From contig JAGQVX010000013.1 in assembly GCA_020437755.1 (NCBI GenBank), positions 1 through 43,808 of the forward strand: a DNA stretch of 43,808 nt, given 5' to 3'. The position numbers were made by a program, and so were the translations under genes. Numbering within the stretch: position 1 is the stretch's first letter; every line of letters starts with the position of its first letter. Shown in pieces: positions 1 to 8,498 of this stretch. The notes beneath the pieces are model-generated. The model did not search any database and was not told the origin of the DNA. It worked only from the letters and a program-made list of their open reading frames with translations. This DNA is from Flavobacteriales bacterium (GTDB lineage Bacteria; Bacteroidota; Bacteroidia; Flavobacteriales_D; Sanyastnellaceae).

Positions 1-1236
1 TTTGTACGCCTCGTCCTCCTCAGCCACTCCGGCCATCCAGACATCATCCGCCGGATTTGGAAACACGTATATATCGGTCGTTGTGAAATCTTCTACATAC
101 GCTGCACAATCGGGCCATCCTGACCCGGTAGCTTCGGCTTGTTTCGCCCACTGATAAATAGGTTCCAACAGCTCATCAAAATATTCTCCTCCGTTGGTAA
201 GGATTGCTACACCAACCTGGGTTTCCGGACACACGAAGATCTCGGTGGTTACTCCGACATCACCCCCATTGTGGCCCCAGCACTCATCGCCGTCATAAAA
301 CGCCTGGTACCAAATCAAACCCTGGTCACCGCCATACTGGTCTGATAAAGCAAGTGCATAGGTATCCGAACTCACAACCTGGGAAAAATTAAATGATCCT
401 TGATTCACGAAAGCCAACAGCCAATTTGCTACATCGCGGATACTGCTGCGCAATTGCCCATCGGGATAATCGGGATAGCCATAATGGTCCACCGGCTCCG
501 CATCGCCAAATACAGTGTCATAAGGAACAGCCACGGCCGATACATCCGAAAACTGACTTAAAAACCAATGTGTGTTGTCCATACAAAGCGGGGCAAATAA
601 ATGGCTCTCACAATAGGCGTCGAAATCTTCACCGGTCAAAACTTCCACCAGGTGTCCAATGAGCGCCGCTCCAATGTTGGAATAATCATACTGTTCACCG
701 GGCGCATATCCATAGAAATTATTGTCGGCATTGTACACTTGTCCGCCCTCGTCAAGGTAACTCTCCATAAAATCTCCAAGGCCCTGCGCGCAATCCCCAT
801 CACATACCGGCATCACATCCCAATTATCACGAATGGCAGCGGTATGGGTGAGTAAATGTTGGAAGGTAATTACCACTTCCGGGTGTCCGGGATGAATCAC
901 TTGAAAGTTCGTAAGATATTCATTTACTGGGTCTTGTAAATCAAATAAACCATCGTCGTACAACTGCATCAGCGCCATGCCTGTAAACGTTTTGGAAACC
1001 GAAGCCAGCATAAAGGGTGTATCCACAGTGGCCTGCATTCCTTGTTCGGCATTGGCCATTCCATAGGCATGCATCCACACAATTTCTTCACCTTTCACAG
1101 CACATCCCACCAGCGCCGGCGTAGGGCTCGACACTAAAAAATCGTTTACCAGTTGATTGATGGTATTGCTATTGGGTTGAGCGTGACTATGCCATACGGC
1201 AAATGCCAAACCAGCCAGTAAGAGTAGCTTCTTCAT
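1..1236 (-). CDS. Secreted serine hydrolase (class C beta-lactamase family) with T9SS sorting domain, 3' truncated by window edge
   Basis: The minus-strand frame is open from ATG at 1236 to the window edge (412 codons visible, no stop). The N-terminus is a Sec signal peptide (MKKLLLLAGLAFAVWHSHAQ, cleavage after HSHA). The body has the three penicillin-recognising motifs of the beta-lactamase/esterase superfamily: SVSK (SxxK, about residue 80), YSN (YxN, about residue 164) and HNGG in place of KTG. Close to the visible end VFPNPADD begins a type A C-terminal T9SS sorting domain, so the protein should be exported across the outer membrane. Family members hydrolyse D-amino peptides, esters or beta-lactams; HNGG is more usual in peptidase/esterase members than in true AmpC enzymes. 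The substrate cannot be inferred. The next gene is divergent, across about 400 bases. Confidence 0.88.
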   Translation of the reverse strand, partial: MKKLLLLAGLAFAVWHSHAQPNSNTINQLVNDFLVSSPTPALVGCAVKGEEIVWMHAYGMANAEQGMQATVDTPFMLASVSKTFTGMALMQLYDDGLFDLQDPVNEYLTNFQVIHPGHPEVVITFQHLLTHTAAIRDNWDVMPVCDGDCAQGLGDFMESYLDEGGQVYNADNNFYGYAPGEQYDYSNIGAALIGHLVEVLTGEDFDAYCESHLFAPLCMDNTHWFLSQFSDVSAVAVPYDTVFGDAEPVDHYGYPDYPDGQLRSSIRDVANWLLAFVNQGSFNFSQVVSSDTYALALSDQYGGDQGLIWYQAFYDGDECWGHNGGDVGVTTEIFVCPETQVGVAILTNGGEYFDELLEPIYQWAKQAEATGSGWPDCAAYVEDFTTTDIYVFPNPADDVWMAGVAEEDEAYK

Positions 1237-1636
1237 GCCATGAAGTTACGGAAAGCACGGGGGAAAAGGAAATGATCGGACCTTTATGGATTCACGGGTT
1301 GAAGCATAAGGCAATGGCTACGGTTAAGCTCTTTTCGTTGCCATGTACATAATGCGAATTACAGGGTGCACGAGCAACTATTCACGTAAACTTCAGGTAA
1401 AAGACTTTGGATCCATCCTTTTCGATCAATCAAAGAATACAATTTTTCACGTACGGAAATAGTACACCAACTCCTGTTGGGTCACCAACATTCCACTCGC
1501 TCATTTTTCTATGTTCCACAACCTAATTTGTGTAAAACAAATCAATCCAACCCGTCATCAACGCCTTAATCCAAAATATACGTTTTCCCAAAATCTACTG
1601 TTTCTTCTTCCCTATATTTCGGCAAACTTTGGCTTC
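1237..1636. other. Intergenic region between divergent serine hydrolase and TonB receptor genes
   Basis: About 400 bases with no convincing gene. The receptor frame is open back to 1511, but the residues before 1637 look nothing like a signal peptide, so I treat them as untranslated. CACCAAC at 1465-1471 and 1483-1489 flank GTTGG at 1476-1480, so one arm could pair with either neighbour. TATATTTC at 1613-1620 is one base off the Bacteroidota -7 box TAnnTTTG and would suit the receptor promoter, but no clear -33 TTG is seen. Confidence 0.5.
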
Positions 1637-4099
1637 ATGAATGGTACGCTACGTTTTCATTTGCCGTATGGCTTACTTACCCGCATCCTTTTTTCATGCG
1701 CCATGGTATGGTTTATGGGTGCTCAGGCACAAGGCCAAATAACTCAGACGATCCGCGGAACGGTTGTGGATTCAGAATCAAAGTTCCCGCTGCCGGGTGT
1801 CACCGTCCAGCTCCTGAGCGATACCTCTCAACTGCTGGCCACAGCCTCTGATGTGAATGGAAAATTCGAACTGACTAAAGTCCGCGTGGGCCGACATAAA
1901 GTCAAATTCTCGTTCATAGGCTATCAAAGCCGCGTCCTCGACAATGTTATTGTGAACTCGGGAAAGGAAACAGTTCTCAATATCAGCCTCGAAGAAGCCG
2001 TCACCCAAATCGAAGCAGCCGAAATTCAGGTCACGCGCGACGGTGAAGCACTTAATGAAATGGCAACCGTTTCAGCCCGACAATTCGATGTTGCTGAAAC
2101 CGATCGCTATGCGGGAAGTCGTGGAGACCCCGCCCGAATGGCCAGCAACTTTGCAGGTGTGCAAGGTGCCGACGACTCCCGAAACGATATTGTAGTGCGC
2201 GGAAATAGTCCCCAGGGCATTCTGTGGCGCCTCGAAAATATTGACATCCCCAATCCCAACCACTTCTCCATTCCGGGAACCGGAGGTGGGCCTGTGGCTG
2301 TTCTCAACAATAAGTTTCTGTCCAATTCCGACTTCTTCACCGGTGCATTTCCGGCCGAATATGGAAATTCTATTGCCGGTGTTTTTGACGTCAATATGCG
2401 CAACGGCAATGCCGCAAAACACCAGTTCAGCGGACAATTCGGCCTTCTGGGAACGGAGGTGCTTGCTGAAGGTCCTATTAACCGCGAGAAATCGAGCAGC
2501 TATTTAGTGAGCTACCGATATTCCACCGCATCCTTGTTTCAACTGCTGGGCATTGATATCGGTACATCAGCGGTGCCTAAGTACCAGGACGGTGCATTCC
2601 GCATTTCACTTCCACAAAAAAATGGCGGCGTACTGGCCCTTTGGGGTATTGGTGGAGCCAGCTCCGTGGATATCCTGATTTCCGACCAGGAACAACCCGA
2701 ACGAAACATCTTTGGCGACAACGACCGCGACCAATACTTCAAGTCCCGAATGGCAATTGGCGGATTGTCGTGGTCGCAGCCTCTTAATGAACGTACGTAC
2801 GTAAAGGCCGTAATTGCAGGGTCTCACGACCGACAGATTTCTCACCATGAATTGGTACACCGTCATCTCGACGCCAATGAATTCTATGTGGTTGACTCGC
2901 TGGTGGACCTTATGGGGTATAACTTCATCCAGAACAAAGTGTCCAATGCGCTGCTGATCAATAGTAAAATCAGTAAAAAGCATATACTAAAAGCGGGTAT
3001 GAATACCGATGTGTTTTTCTGGAATTATACCGACAGCATCAGAACCCTGGACTCGGCATCAGCTAATTTCTACCAATTTCAACATCGCTGGGGATCAGAA
3101 GATGCAGCAGCTTTGATCCAGCCCTATATCCAGTGGAAATGGAAGCCCAACGACAATTGGGTCATCAACGCCGGATTGCACAATCAATTCTTTACCCTCA
3201 ACAACAGTCAATCATGGCTAGAACCCCGACTGGGTGTGCGCCATATTATGCGTGGCGGACATACCCTTAGCCTGGGTGTTGGGCGGCACAGTCAGTTGCA
3301 ACCTACCTACCTCTACTTCTACCAACCATATTCCGATGCCGGCGGAAAGCCTGCTCAGTACAACCGCAATATGGATTTCACGAGAAGCGATCATGTTGTA
3401 TTGGCATACGACAAATTGCTGGGTAAAACCATGCGCATCAAAGTTGAAACATACTACCAACGACTGTATAATATTCCGGTGACAATGAATCCATCAAGTT
3501 TCTCCCTGGTTAACACCGGCGCCGGCTTTTCTCGTTTCTTCCCCGACTCCCTGGAAAACACCGGAACAGGCAAGAACTATGGCGTGGAGATAACCCTGGA
3601 GAAGTTTTTCTCCAAAGGGTATTTCTTCCTGGTTTCTGCATCAGTATTTGAATCATTCTACACCGGTAGCGATGGTGTGGAACGCGATACGGATTTCAAC
3701 GGCAACTATGCGTGGAATGCCTTGGGTGGAAAAGAATGGTCCATCAATGAGGCCTGGTCTATTGTAACAGGTGGGAAAGTAACCATGGCCGGGGGCCGCC
3801 GCTATGGTCCGGCCGATATTGTAGCCAGCAACGCCGCTCGCGAGGTTATATATGTGGATAGCCTGCGTAATTCTTTGCAATTCCGCGACTACTTTCGGGC
3901 CGACTTGAAGATCAATGTGAAATGGAACCGTCCCAAAGCCACCCATGAATTGGGTGTTGACTTGGTGAATATTACCAATCAGAAGAACGTCCTAAAACTC
4001 ACCTATGCACCCGACGAATCCAACGACCCTCAGGCCAGTATTCGCGAAGAATACCAACTGGGTTTTCTGCCAATTTTCTTCTATAGAGTTGATTTCTAG
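1637..4099 (+). CDS. TonB-dependent receptor with N-terminal carboxypeptidase-regulatory-like domain
   Basis: An outer-membrane active transporter of 820 residues. I chose ATG 1637 because it gives a normal Sec signal peptide ending in MGAQA; ATG 1703 is a shorter alternative. Residues about 30-115 form the CarboxypepD_reg-like beta-sandwich (IRGTVVDSESKFPLPGVTVQL, then GKFELTKVRVGRHKVKFSF) typical of Bacteroidota receptors. A plug domain follows (about 135-240, with NDIVVRGNSPQGILWRLENI), then a long beta-barrel ending in an aromatic residue (FYRVDF). No SusD partner lies next to it, so this is not a classical Sus pair, and the substrate is unknown. It converges on the LytTR regulator, with only 40 bases between the genes. 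Confidence 0.92.
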   Translation: MNGTLRFHLPYGLLTRILFSCAMVWFMGAQAQGQITQTIRGTVVDSESKFPLPGVTVQLLSDTSQLLATASDVNGKFELTKVRVGRHKVKFSFIGYQSRVLDNVIVNSGKETVLNISLEEAVTQIEAAEIQVTRDGEALNEMATVSARQFDVAETDRYAGSRGDPARMASNFAGVQGADDSRNDIVVRGNSPQGILWRLENIDIPNPNHFSIPGTGGGPVAVLNNKFLSNSDFFTGAFPAEYGNSIAGVFDVNMRNGNAAKHQFSGQFGLLGTEVLAEGPINREKSSSYLVSYRYSTASLFQLLGIDIGTSAVPKYQDGAFRISLPQKNGGVLALWGIGGASSVDILISDQEQPERNIFGDNDRDQYFKSRMAIGGLSWSQPLNERTYVKAVIAGSHDRQISHHELVHRHLDANEFYVVDSLVDLMGYNFIQNKVSNALLINSKISKKHILKAGMNTDVFFWNYTDSIRTLDSASANFYQFQHRWGSEDAAALIQPYIQWKWKPNDNWVINAGLHNQFFTLNNSQSWLEPRLGVRHIMRGGHTLSLGVGRHSQLQPTYLYFYQPYSDAGGKPAQYNRNMDFTRSDHVVLAYDKLLGKTMRIKVETYYQRLYNIPVTMNPSSFSLVNTGAGFSRFFPDSLENTGTGKNYGVEITLEKFFSKGYFFLVSASVFESFYTGSDGVERDTDFNGNYAWNALGGKEWSINEAWSIVTGGKVTMAGGRRYGPADIVASNAAREVIYVDSLRNSLQFRDYFRADLKINVKWNRPKATHELGVDLVNITNQKNVLKLTYAPDESNDPQASIREEYQLGFLPIFFYRVDF

Positions 4100-4139
4100 G
4101 ATAATACCCCTTCATTCTCCATACTCACACTCGCTCCGT

Positions 4140-4889
4140 CTACAACACATTAATCCTATCCGAAATCGCATCGCGATAGGAACCACCAATAGGAACGTCC
4201 TTTTCATATCCTTGCATCACAAGGTTGGCGCTGTGAATGGCCTCAATCTTATCCATATTGATGATGAATGACCTGTGCACCCGCTGAAAAACACGCTCCG
4301 GAAGCTTCTTTTCGATGTCTTTCATCGTGCTGTGGATGGTGTACTTGTGATCGGGCGTGTTGATGATTACGTAGTCCTTCAACGCTTCCACTACAATCAC
4401 TTCAGAAGTCTCCAACTTTACGAGGCGCGACTTGCTCTTGACAAACAAGTAGTCAGCATCCGTTTTATGGCGACTCAACGACCGGAGAAACTCGTTCTCC
4501 ACCTTGAGTTCACTTTCTTTCTTGTGCTTGTGAATAGCGATTTCAATCGACGTTTGTACATCCACCTCCTTGAAAGGTTTGAGGATATAGCCATGTGGCT
4601 CCGTGATCTTCGCTTTCGACAAAGTTTTTTCATCGGCATAAGCCGTGAGAAAAATGATCGGAATGTCAATCTGGCTTTTGATTTTCTCTGCAGCCTCAAT
4701 TCCGGTCATCTCTCCTTTGAGCATAATGTCCATTAAGGCGAGATCGGGCTTGAGCTTCAGTGCCAGTTCCACCGCTTTTTCACCGGTGTCGGCAGTACCA
4801 ATTACGTGATATCCGAGTTTTTGCAGACTTCGTTCAATGTCTTTTCTGACAATGCTTTCGTCTTCTGTAACGAGAATGTTAACAGCCAT
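4140..4889 (-). CDS. LytTR-family response regulator
   Basis: A 249-residue two-component regulator. Residues 1-120 form a CheY-type receiver: acidic pocket ED at about 9-10, phospho-acceptor Asp in LALMDIML (about 54), conserved Thr in FLTAYAD and Lys in ILKPF. After a short helical linker, residues about 150-249 form a LytTR DNA-binding domain (SKSRLVKLETSEVIVVEALKDY, then RVHRSFIINMDKIEAI), which binds pairs of about 9-bp direct repeats roughly two helical turns apart. It is the last gene of a minus-strand operon, 21 bases after the multi-PAS histidine kinase, which is its likely phosphodonor. Such HisKA_2/LytTR pairs are common in Bacteroidota. Target genes are unknown; the spaced repeats near 10416-10444 are candidates for autoregulation. 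Confidence 0.93.
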   Translation of the reverse strand: MAVNILVTEDESIVRKDIERSLQKLGYHVIGTADTGEKAVELALKLKPDLALMDIMLKGEMTGIEAAEKIKSQIDIPIIFLTAYADEKTLSKAKITEPHGYILKPFKEVDVQTSIEIAIHKHKKESELKVENEFLRSLSRHKTDADYLFVKSKSRLVKLETSEVIVVEALKDYVIINTPDHKYTIHSTMKDIEKKLPERVFQRVHRSFIINMDKIEAIHSANLVMQGYEKDVPIGGSYRDAISDRINVL

Positions 4890-4910
4890 AGGGAGAATTC
4901 TTGGTCTTGA

Positions 4911-7900
4911 TTAGGGCACTTCAAATGTAATTAAAAAGCAAGTACCCGACTCCGAATTCACATCAATCGTAGCATCCAATTGTTCTACAAGGGTGTAAAC
5001 CAATTGAATACCCAAAGAATCCGATTCCTGATATTTGAAGTCTGCAGGTAAGCCCACTCCATTATCGGCTACCTTAATCTGAACATTCTTGCCTTCCTGC
5101 GACAGCTTGACCCATAATTTTGGGGTACTTACGTCAGCATAGGCATACTTCATCGCATTGGATACCAGTTCGTTCACAATAAGTCCACAAGGAATGCTTT
5201 GATCCAGCGACAAGTGAACATCAGCATACTCGGCGATGACTTCTACTGCTCCAGAATGCAAATTGTAGGAATGAACCAAGTTGCGAACCAGTGTATTCAG
5301 ATAATCGGGAAAGTCCACTGCTGAAAAATCGGCGGTCTGATACAAGGATTCGTGAATGTAGCTCATCGATTTTATACGATTCTGACTCTCTGACAATATT
5401 TCCAATGTACCTTCATCCGTCACATAGCTGGACTGCAAATTCAGGATGCTCGAAATCACCTGCAAATTGTTCTTCACGCGGTGATGAACTTCTTGCAGCA
5501 GCACTTCCTTCTCTTTAAGCGAATCTCTGATTTTACGGTCAATCTCAATACGATCGGTAATATCGTAGGTCAAACAACTGATTTCCTCCAGGTTCCCGTC
5601 GAGCATTACCGGATTGAGAAAGACCTGCAGCCACAAAGCATGGCCATTTTTGTCTATCAACGGCAATTCAAATTCCTGTGGCTTGCCCTCGAAGGCTGTC
5701 TCAAACGATTCCAACTGGTTCTGGTACAGGTTTTTATTGACTTTTTTCTTGATTTGCTTCAGAAATGGTGTTCCCGGACCTACTTCCATTCCATGCACTT
5801 CGCTCATGTGTGAAACGAAATTCTTGTTGCACGTCGTTACCTGAAACTTGCGATCAAGGGTCCACATCATCACGTTTCGGGTAGAATTGAAAATGGATTC
5901 CAATTTGGCCTTCTGTTCCAATGCCTCGCGTTCCTTTTGTCGGGCCTGGGTTACGTCGCGCAAAATGGCGCGAATGGAGTGCGGTTTTCCATCCTGGTAG
6001 CGCACGCTGGCCGAGCCTTCAGCAATGAAAATCGAGCCGTCACGGGCTTCAAACAGTATGCGTAAATCTTCTCCCACAAAAGTGGAGAATAGCTTCTTCT
6101 TTTTGTTCAATATTCCGGCATCCGCCAAATCGTAAATGGACAAGGCTGCCAATTCCTCATCATCGTAACCAAGCGAGTCTTTGAACGCATTATTGGCGTA
6201 AATAAATTTGCCTTTTCCGTCGATACTCAGAATAAAATCTGACGCATTTTCGAAAATATCGCGATAGCGCTCCTCGCTGGCTCTCAGCTCAAGTTCGGCC
6301 TTTTTGATCTCGGTGATATCGCGCGATACACCCATGGATCCCAGCACTTCACCCTTCTCATTTCGTATCAAAGAGGCAGAAAGCAGGGAGACAAATTCTT
6401 CACCTCCCTTCGTAATGTTGGTGATTTCACCCGAAAATACACCCTCATCTTCCAAAGACTTCATCACAGCTCGGAATTGATCGTTTCCGGCATAGAGCTT
6501 CCGGGCGTCCATACCCAATGCCCTATTTGCTGAATAGCCAAACTGATGCAAAGCCGCAGCATTGATCTCCGTAATGCGCGACTTGTCATCTACGGCAATG
6601 ATCATATCAATGGAACTTTCAATGATGTTTCGCGTAAAATTTTCCGCAGCAATCAGCTTCTGCTGCGTAAGTTTATGTTCCTCGATCTCCCGCTTGAGAA
6701 GCTCATTTATTTCTTCCGCAATTTGCGCACGCACCTGCTCCTGAATGAGCATGACGCGGGTGGAGAGGTTATTGAGAGTTACCTGCAACGACGGACGATT
6801 CTCATACACCGTAAGATTGGCCTTTAAACCAACATCCAGTTGATTGCCGTTTGCGAGGCATATTTTGGTCTCCGTATAATCTACATCTTCACCCTCGCGG
6901 ATGCGATTCAGAATGCGGCGAACATCTTCATGCGCAGCCGGATGAATAAAGCGAAAGAAATCCTGATCATACAGTTCGTCCTCGTCCTGAAAACCCAGCA
7001 AGTCTATACCGCTGGCATTGGTGTACCTCACCCGAAAATCGGTGAGAATAAAAATACCGTTGGGTGAGTTTTCTACCAGGTTTTTGTACCGGTCATTACT
7101 TTGTTCCAAGGCTATCTCCGCGCGTTTTCGCGAAGTGATGTTGTAGAACAAATACACTTCGGCTTCCTGCTCTTCCAGCATAATAGTTCCTCCGGCGGCC
7201 TCTAAAAACAACAAACTGTCAAAACGGTCGCGAGCATGAACTTCAAATTTGGCTTTGCTGCCAATTTCCTGCGATTTACGCACACGATCCAGATCATTAC
7301 TGTTGAAGAATTCCTCTATGCGCTTCCCGGTAATTTCGCGACGGGTCTTGTACCCCAGCAACTTACTGAACTGGTCATTGGAATCCACAATCATCCCATC
7401 GCGCACATAGACCACACTTTCAATCGCTACATCACTCAGCTTTTTGAACCGTTCCTCACTCGCTCGAATTGCCTCTTCATACACAACATGATCCGTCACG
7501 TCGCGAATAATAGCCTGGATATATTGATGATCATCTAAATTGAACGAAGATAAATCCCACTGGGCGTGGAACGTACTTTGGTCACCGCGTAGACATACCA
7601 ACGACATCCGTTGAGATTCTCCTTGTAGCGCCCGTTCCATTTTATGCTTGAACAGGTCTATATCATTGAATTCCGGATCAATAAGACATCCCTTGTTGAG
7701 GTAGGGGCATTGATCGAGAACATGCTCTTTGGTATTGTTGAAAATGATCTCGAACTGCGGATTGCAATCCACGATTTTTCCATCTTCAATCAAAAGAATA
7801 GCATCGGTCGACTTGTTGAAGAGCTGTTCAAACTTGAGTTTAGCCCTTTTAACGGCCGAAATATCGATTAGCGTACCATTGATGGTATGGGATAACCCTG

Positions 7901-8498
7901 TGTTGTCTAAAAATGCATTTTCGAGGCACCAAACGCGTTTTCCATCTTTTCGCTTCAGCAGAATTTCATAATTACTGAGTGAAGTTCCTTTTTGAAGATC
8001 CTTGAGAAACTTCTTTCGGTCGGCCGGATCGGAATAGACGCCGGTAACGTGTGTGCCAATAAGTTCTTCCGGATCGTTGTATCCCAGGATATGAGCAAAT
8101 GCCGGATTGCAATTGATGATGATTCCCTCCACATCAATTTTGTAAATGCCGGCCACGTTTTTCGAAAACAACAGCTGATAAGGATTGTTGAAATCGTGCC
8201 GAAAGGTTATTTGCACCACCTCCTTACCTTGGTACTTGAATAATTGAAATGTGGTTTGCACTCCAAAAAAGTAGGAATCATCGGCGTACAAATACAAGTC
8301 TTTAACTTTACTGAATACCTCATCCATGGGTACCTTCGGGAAGATCTCACCCATATTCTTACCGATCAGTTCCCTGGCACAGCCATGAAGAAAAGACTCA
8401 GCCGGATTGTTGAGGTACACCACATTGCGGGAAGTTGCGTCAACTACCACAATGGGATCCGAAGCATGCTGAAATAGAGCAGTAAGTTTTGTATTCAT
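4911..8498 (-). CDS. Soluble multi-PAS sensor histidine kinase (HisKA_2 type)
   Basis: A sensor kinase of about 1195 residues with no membrane segment, hence probably cytoplasmic. I count about eight PAS modules at roughly 5-105, 110-215, 220-340, 350-460, 470-590, 620-735, 745-855 and 860-985, recognised by repeated FENASDFIL-like entries and NxxFxxxLGY cores. The transmitter is HisKA_2 (LLQEVHHRVKNNLQVIS, phospho-His in HHR, about residue 1010). It is followed by HATPase_c with N-box ELVSNAMKYA and G-box DNGVGLP. ATG 8498 overlaps the stop of the preceding gene by one base (TGATG), implying translational coupling; TTG at 8501 is a less likely start. It should phosphorylate the LytTR regulator downstream. 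Ligands of the PAS domains are not evident. Confidence 0.93.
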   Translation of the reverse strand: MNTKLTALFQHASDPIVVVDATSRNVVYLNNPAESFLHGCARELIGKNMGEIFPKVPMDEVFSKVKDLYLYADDSYFFGVQTTFQLFKYQGKEVVQITFRHDFNNPYQLLFSKNVAGIYKIDVEGIIINCNPAFAHILGYNDPEELIGTHVTGVYSDPADRKKFLKDLQKGTSLSNYEILLKRKDGKRVWCLENAFLDNTGLSHTINGTLIDISAVKRAKLKFEQLFNKSTDAILLIEDGKIVDCNPQFEIIFNNTKEHVLDQCPYLNKGCLIDPEFNDIDLFKHKMERALQGESQRMSLVCLRGDQSTFHAQWDLSSFNLDDHQYIQAIIRDVTDHVVYEEAIRASEERFKKLSDVAIESVVYVRDGMIVDSNDQFSKLLGYKTRREITGKRIEEFFNSNDLDRVRKSQEIGSKAKFEVHARDRFDSLLFLEAAGGTIMLEEQEAEVYLFYNITSRKRAEIALEQSNDRYKNLVENSPNGIFILTDFRVRYTNASGIDLLGFQDEDELYDQDFFRFIHPAAHEDVRRILNRIREGEDVDYTETKICLANGNQLDVGLKANLTVYENRPSLQVTLNNLSTRVMLIQEQVRAQIAEEINELLKREIEEHKLTQQKLIAAENFTRNIIESSIDMIIAVDDKSRITEINAAALHQFGYSANRALGMDARKLYAGNDQFRAVMKSLEDEGVFSGEITNITKGGEEFVSLLSASLIRNEKGEVLGSMGVSRDITEIKKAELELRASEERYRDIFENASDFILSIDGKGKFIYANNAFKDSLGYDDEELAALSIYDLADAGILNKKKKLFSTFVGEDLRILFEARDGSIFIAEGSASVRYQDGKPHSIRAILRDVTQARQKEREALEQKAKLESIFNSTRNVMMWTLDRKFQVTTCNKNFVSHMSEVHGMEVGPGTPFLKQIKKKVNKNLYQNQLESFETAFEGKPQEFELPLIDKNGHALWLQVFLNPVMLDGNLEEISCLTYDITDRIEIDRKIRDSLKEKEVLLQEVHHRVKNNLQVISSILNLQSSYVTDEGTLEILSESQNRIKSMSYIHESLYQTADFSAVDFPDYLNTLVRNLVHSYNLHSGAVEVIAEYADVHLSLDQSIPCGLIVNELVSNAMKYAYADVSTPKLWVKLSQEGKNVQIKVADNGVGLPADFKYQESDSLGIQLVYTLVEQLDATIDVNSESGTCFLITFEVP

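Noticed and set aside
204..855. Overlapping plus-strand frames within the first kilobase
   Set aside because: They lie antisense to the serine hydrolase, which has a signal peptide, catalytic motifs and a continuous frame; the plus frames show none of these.
4275..4736. 153-codon plus-strand frame
   Set aside because: It is antisense to the LytTR regulator, whose receiver and DNA-binding motifs are intact; it has no recognisable domain.
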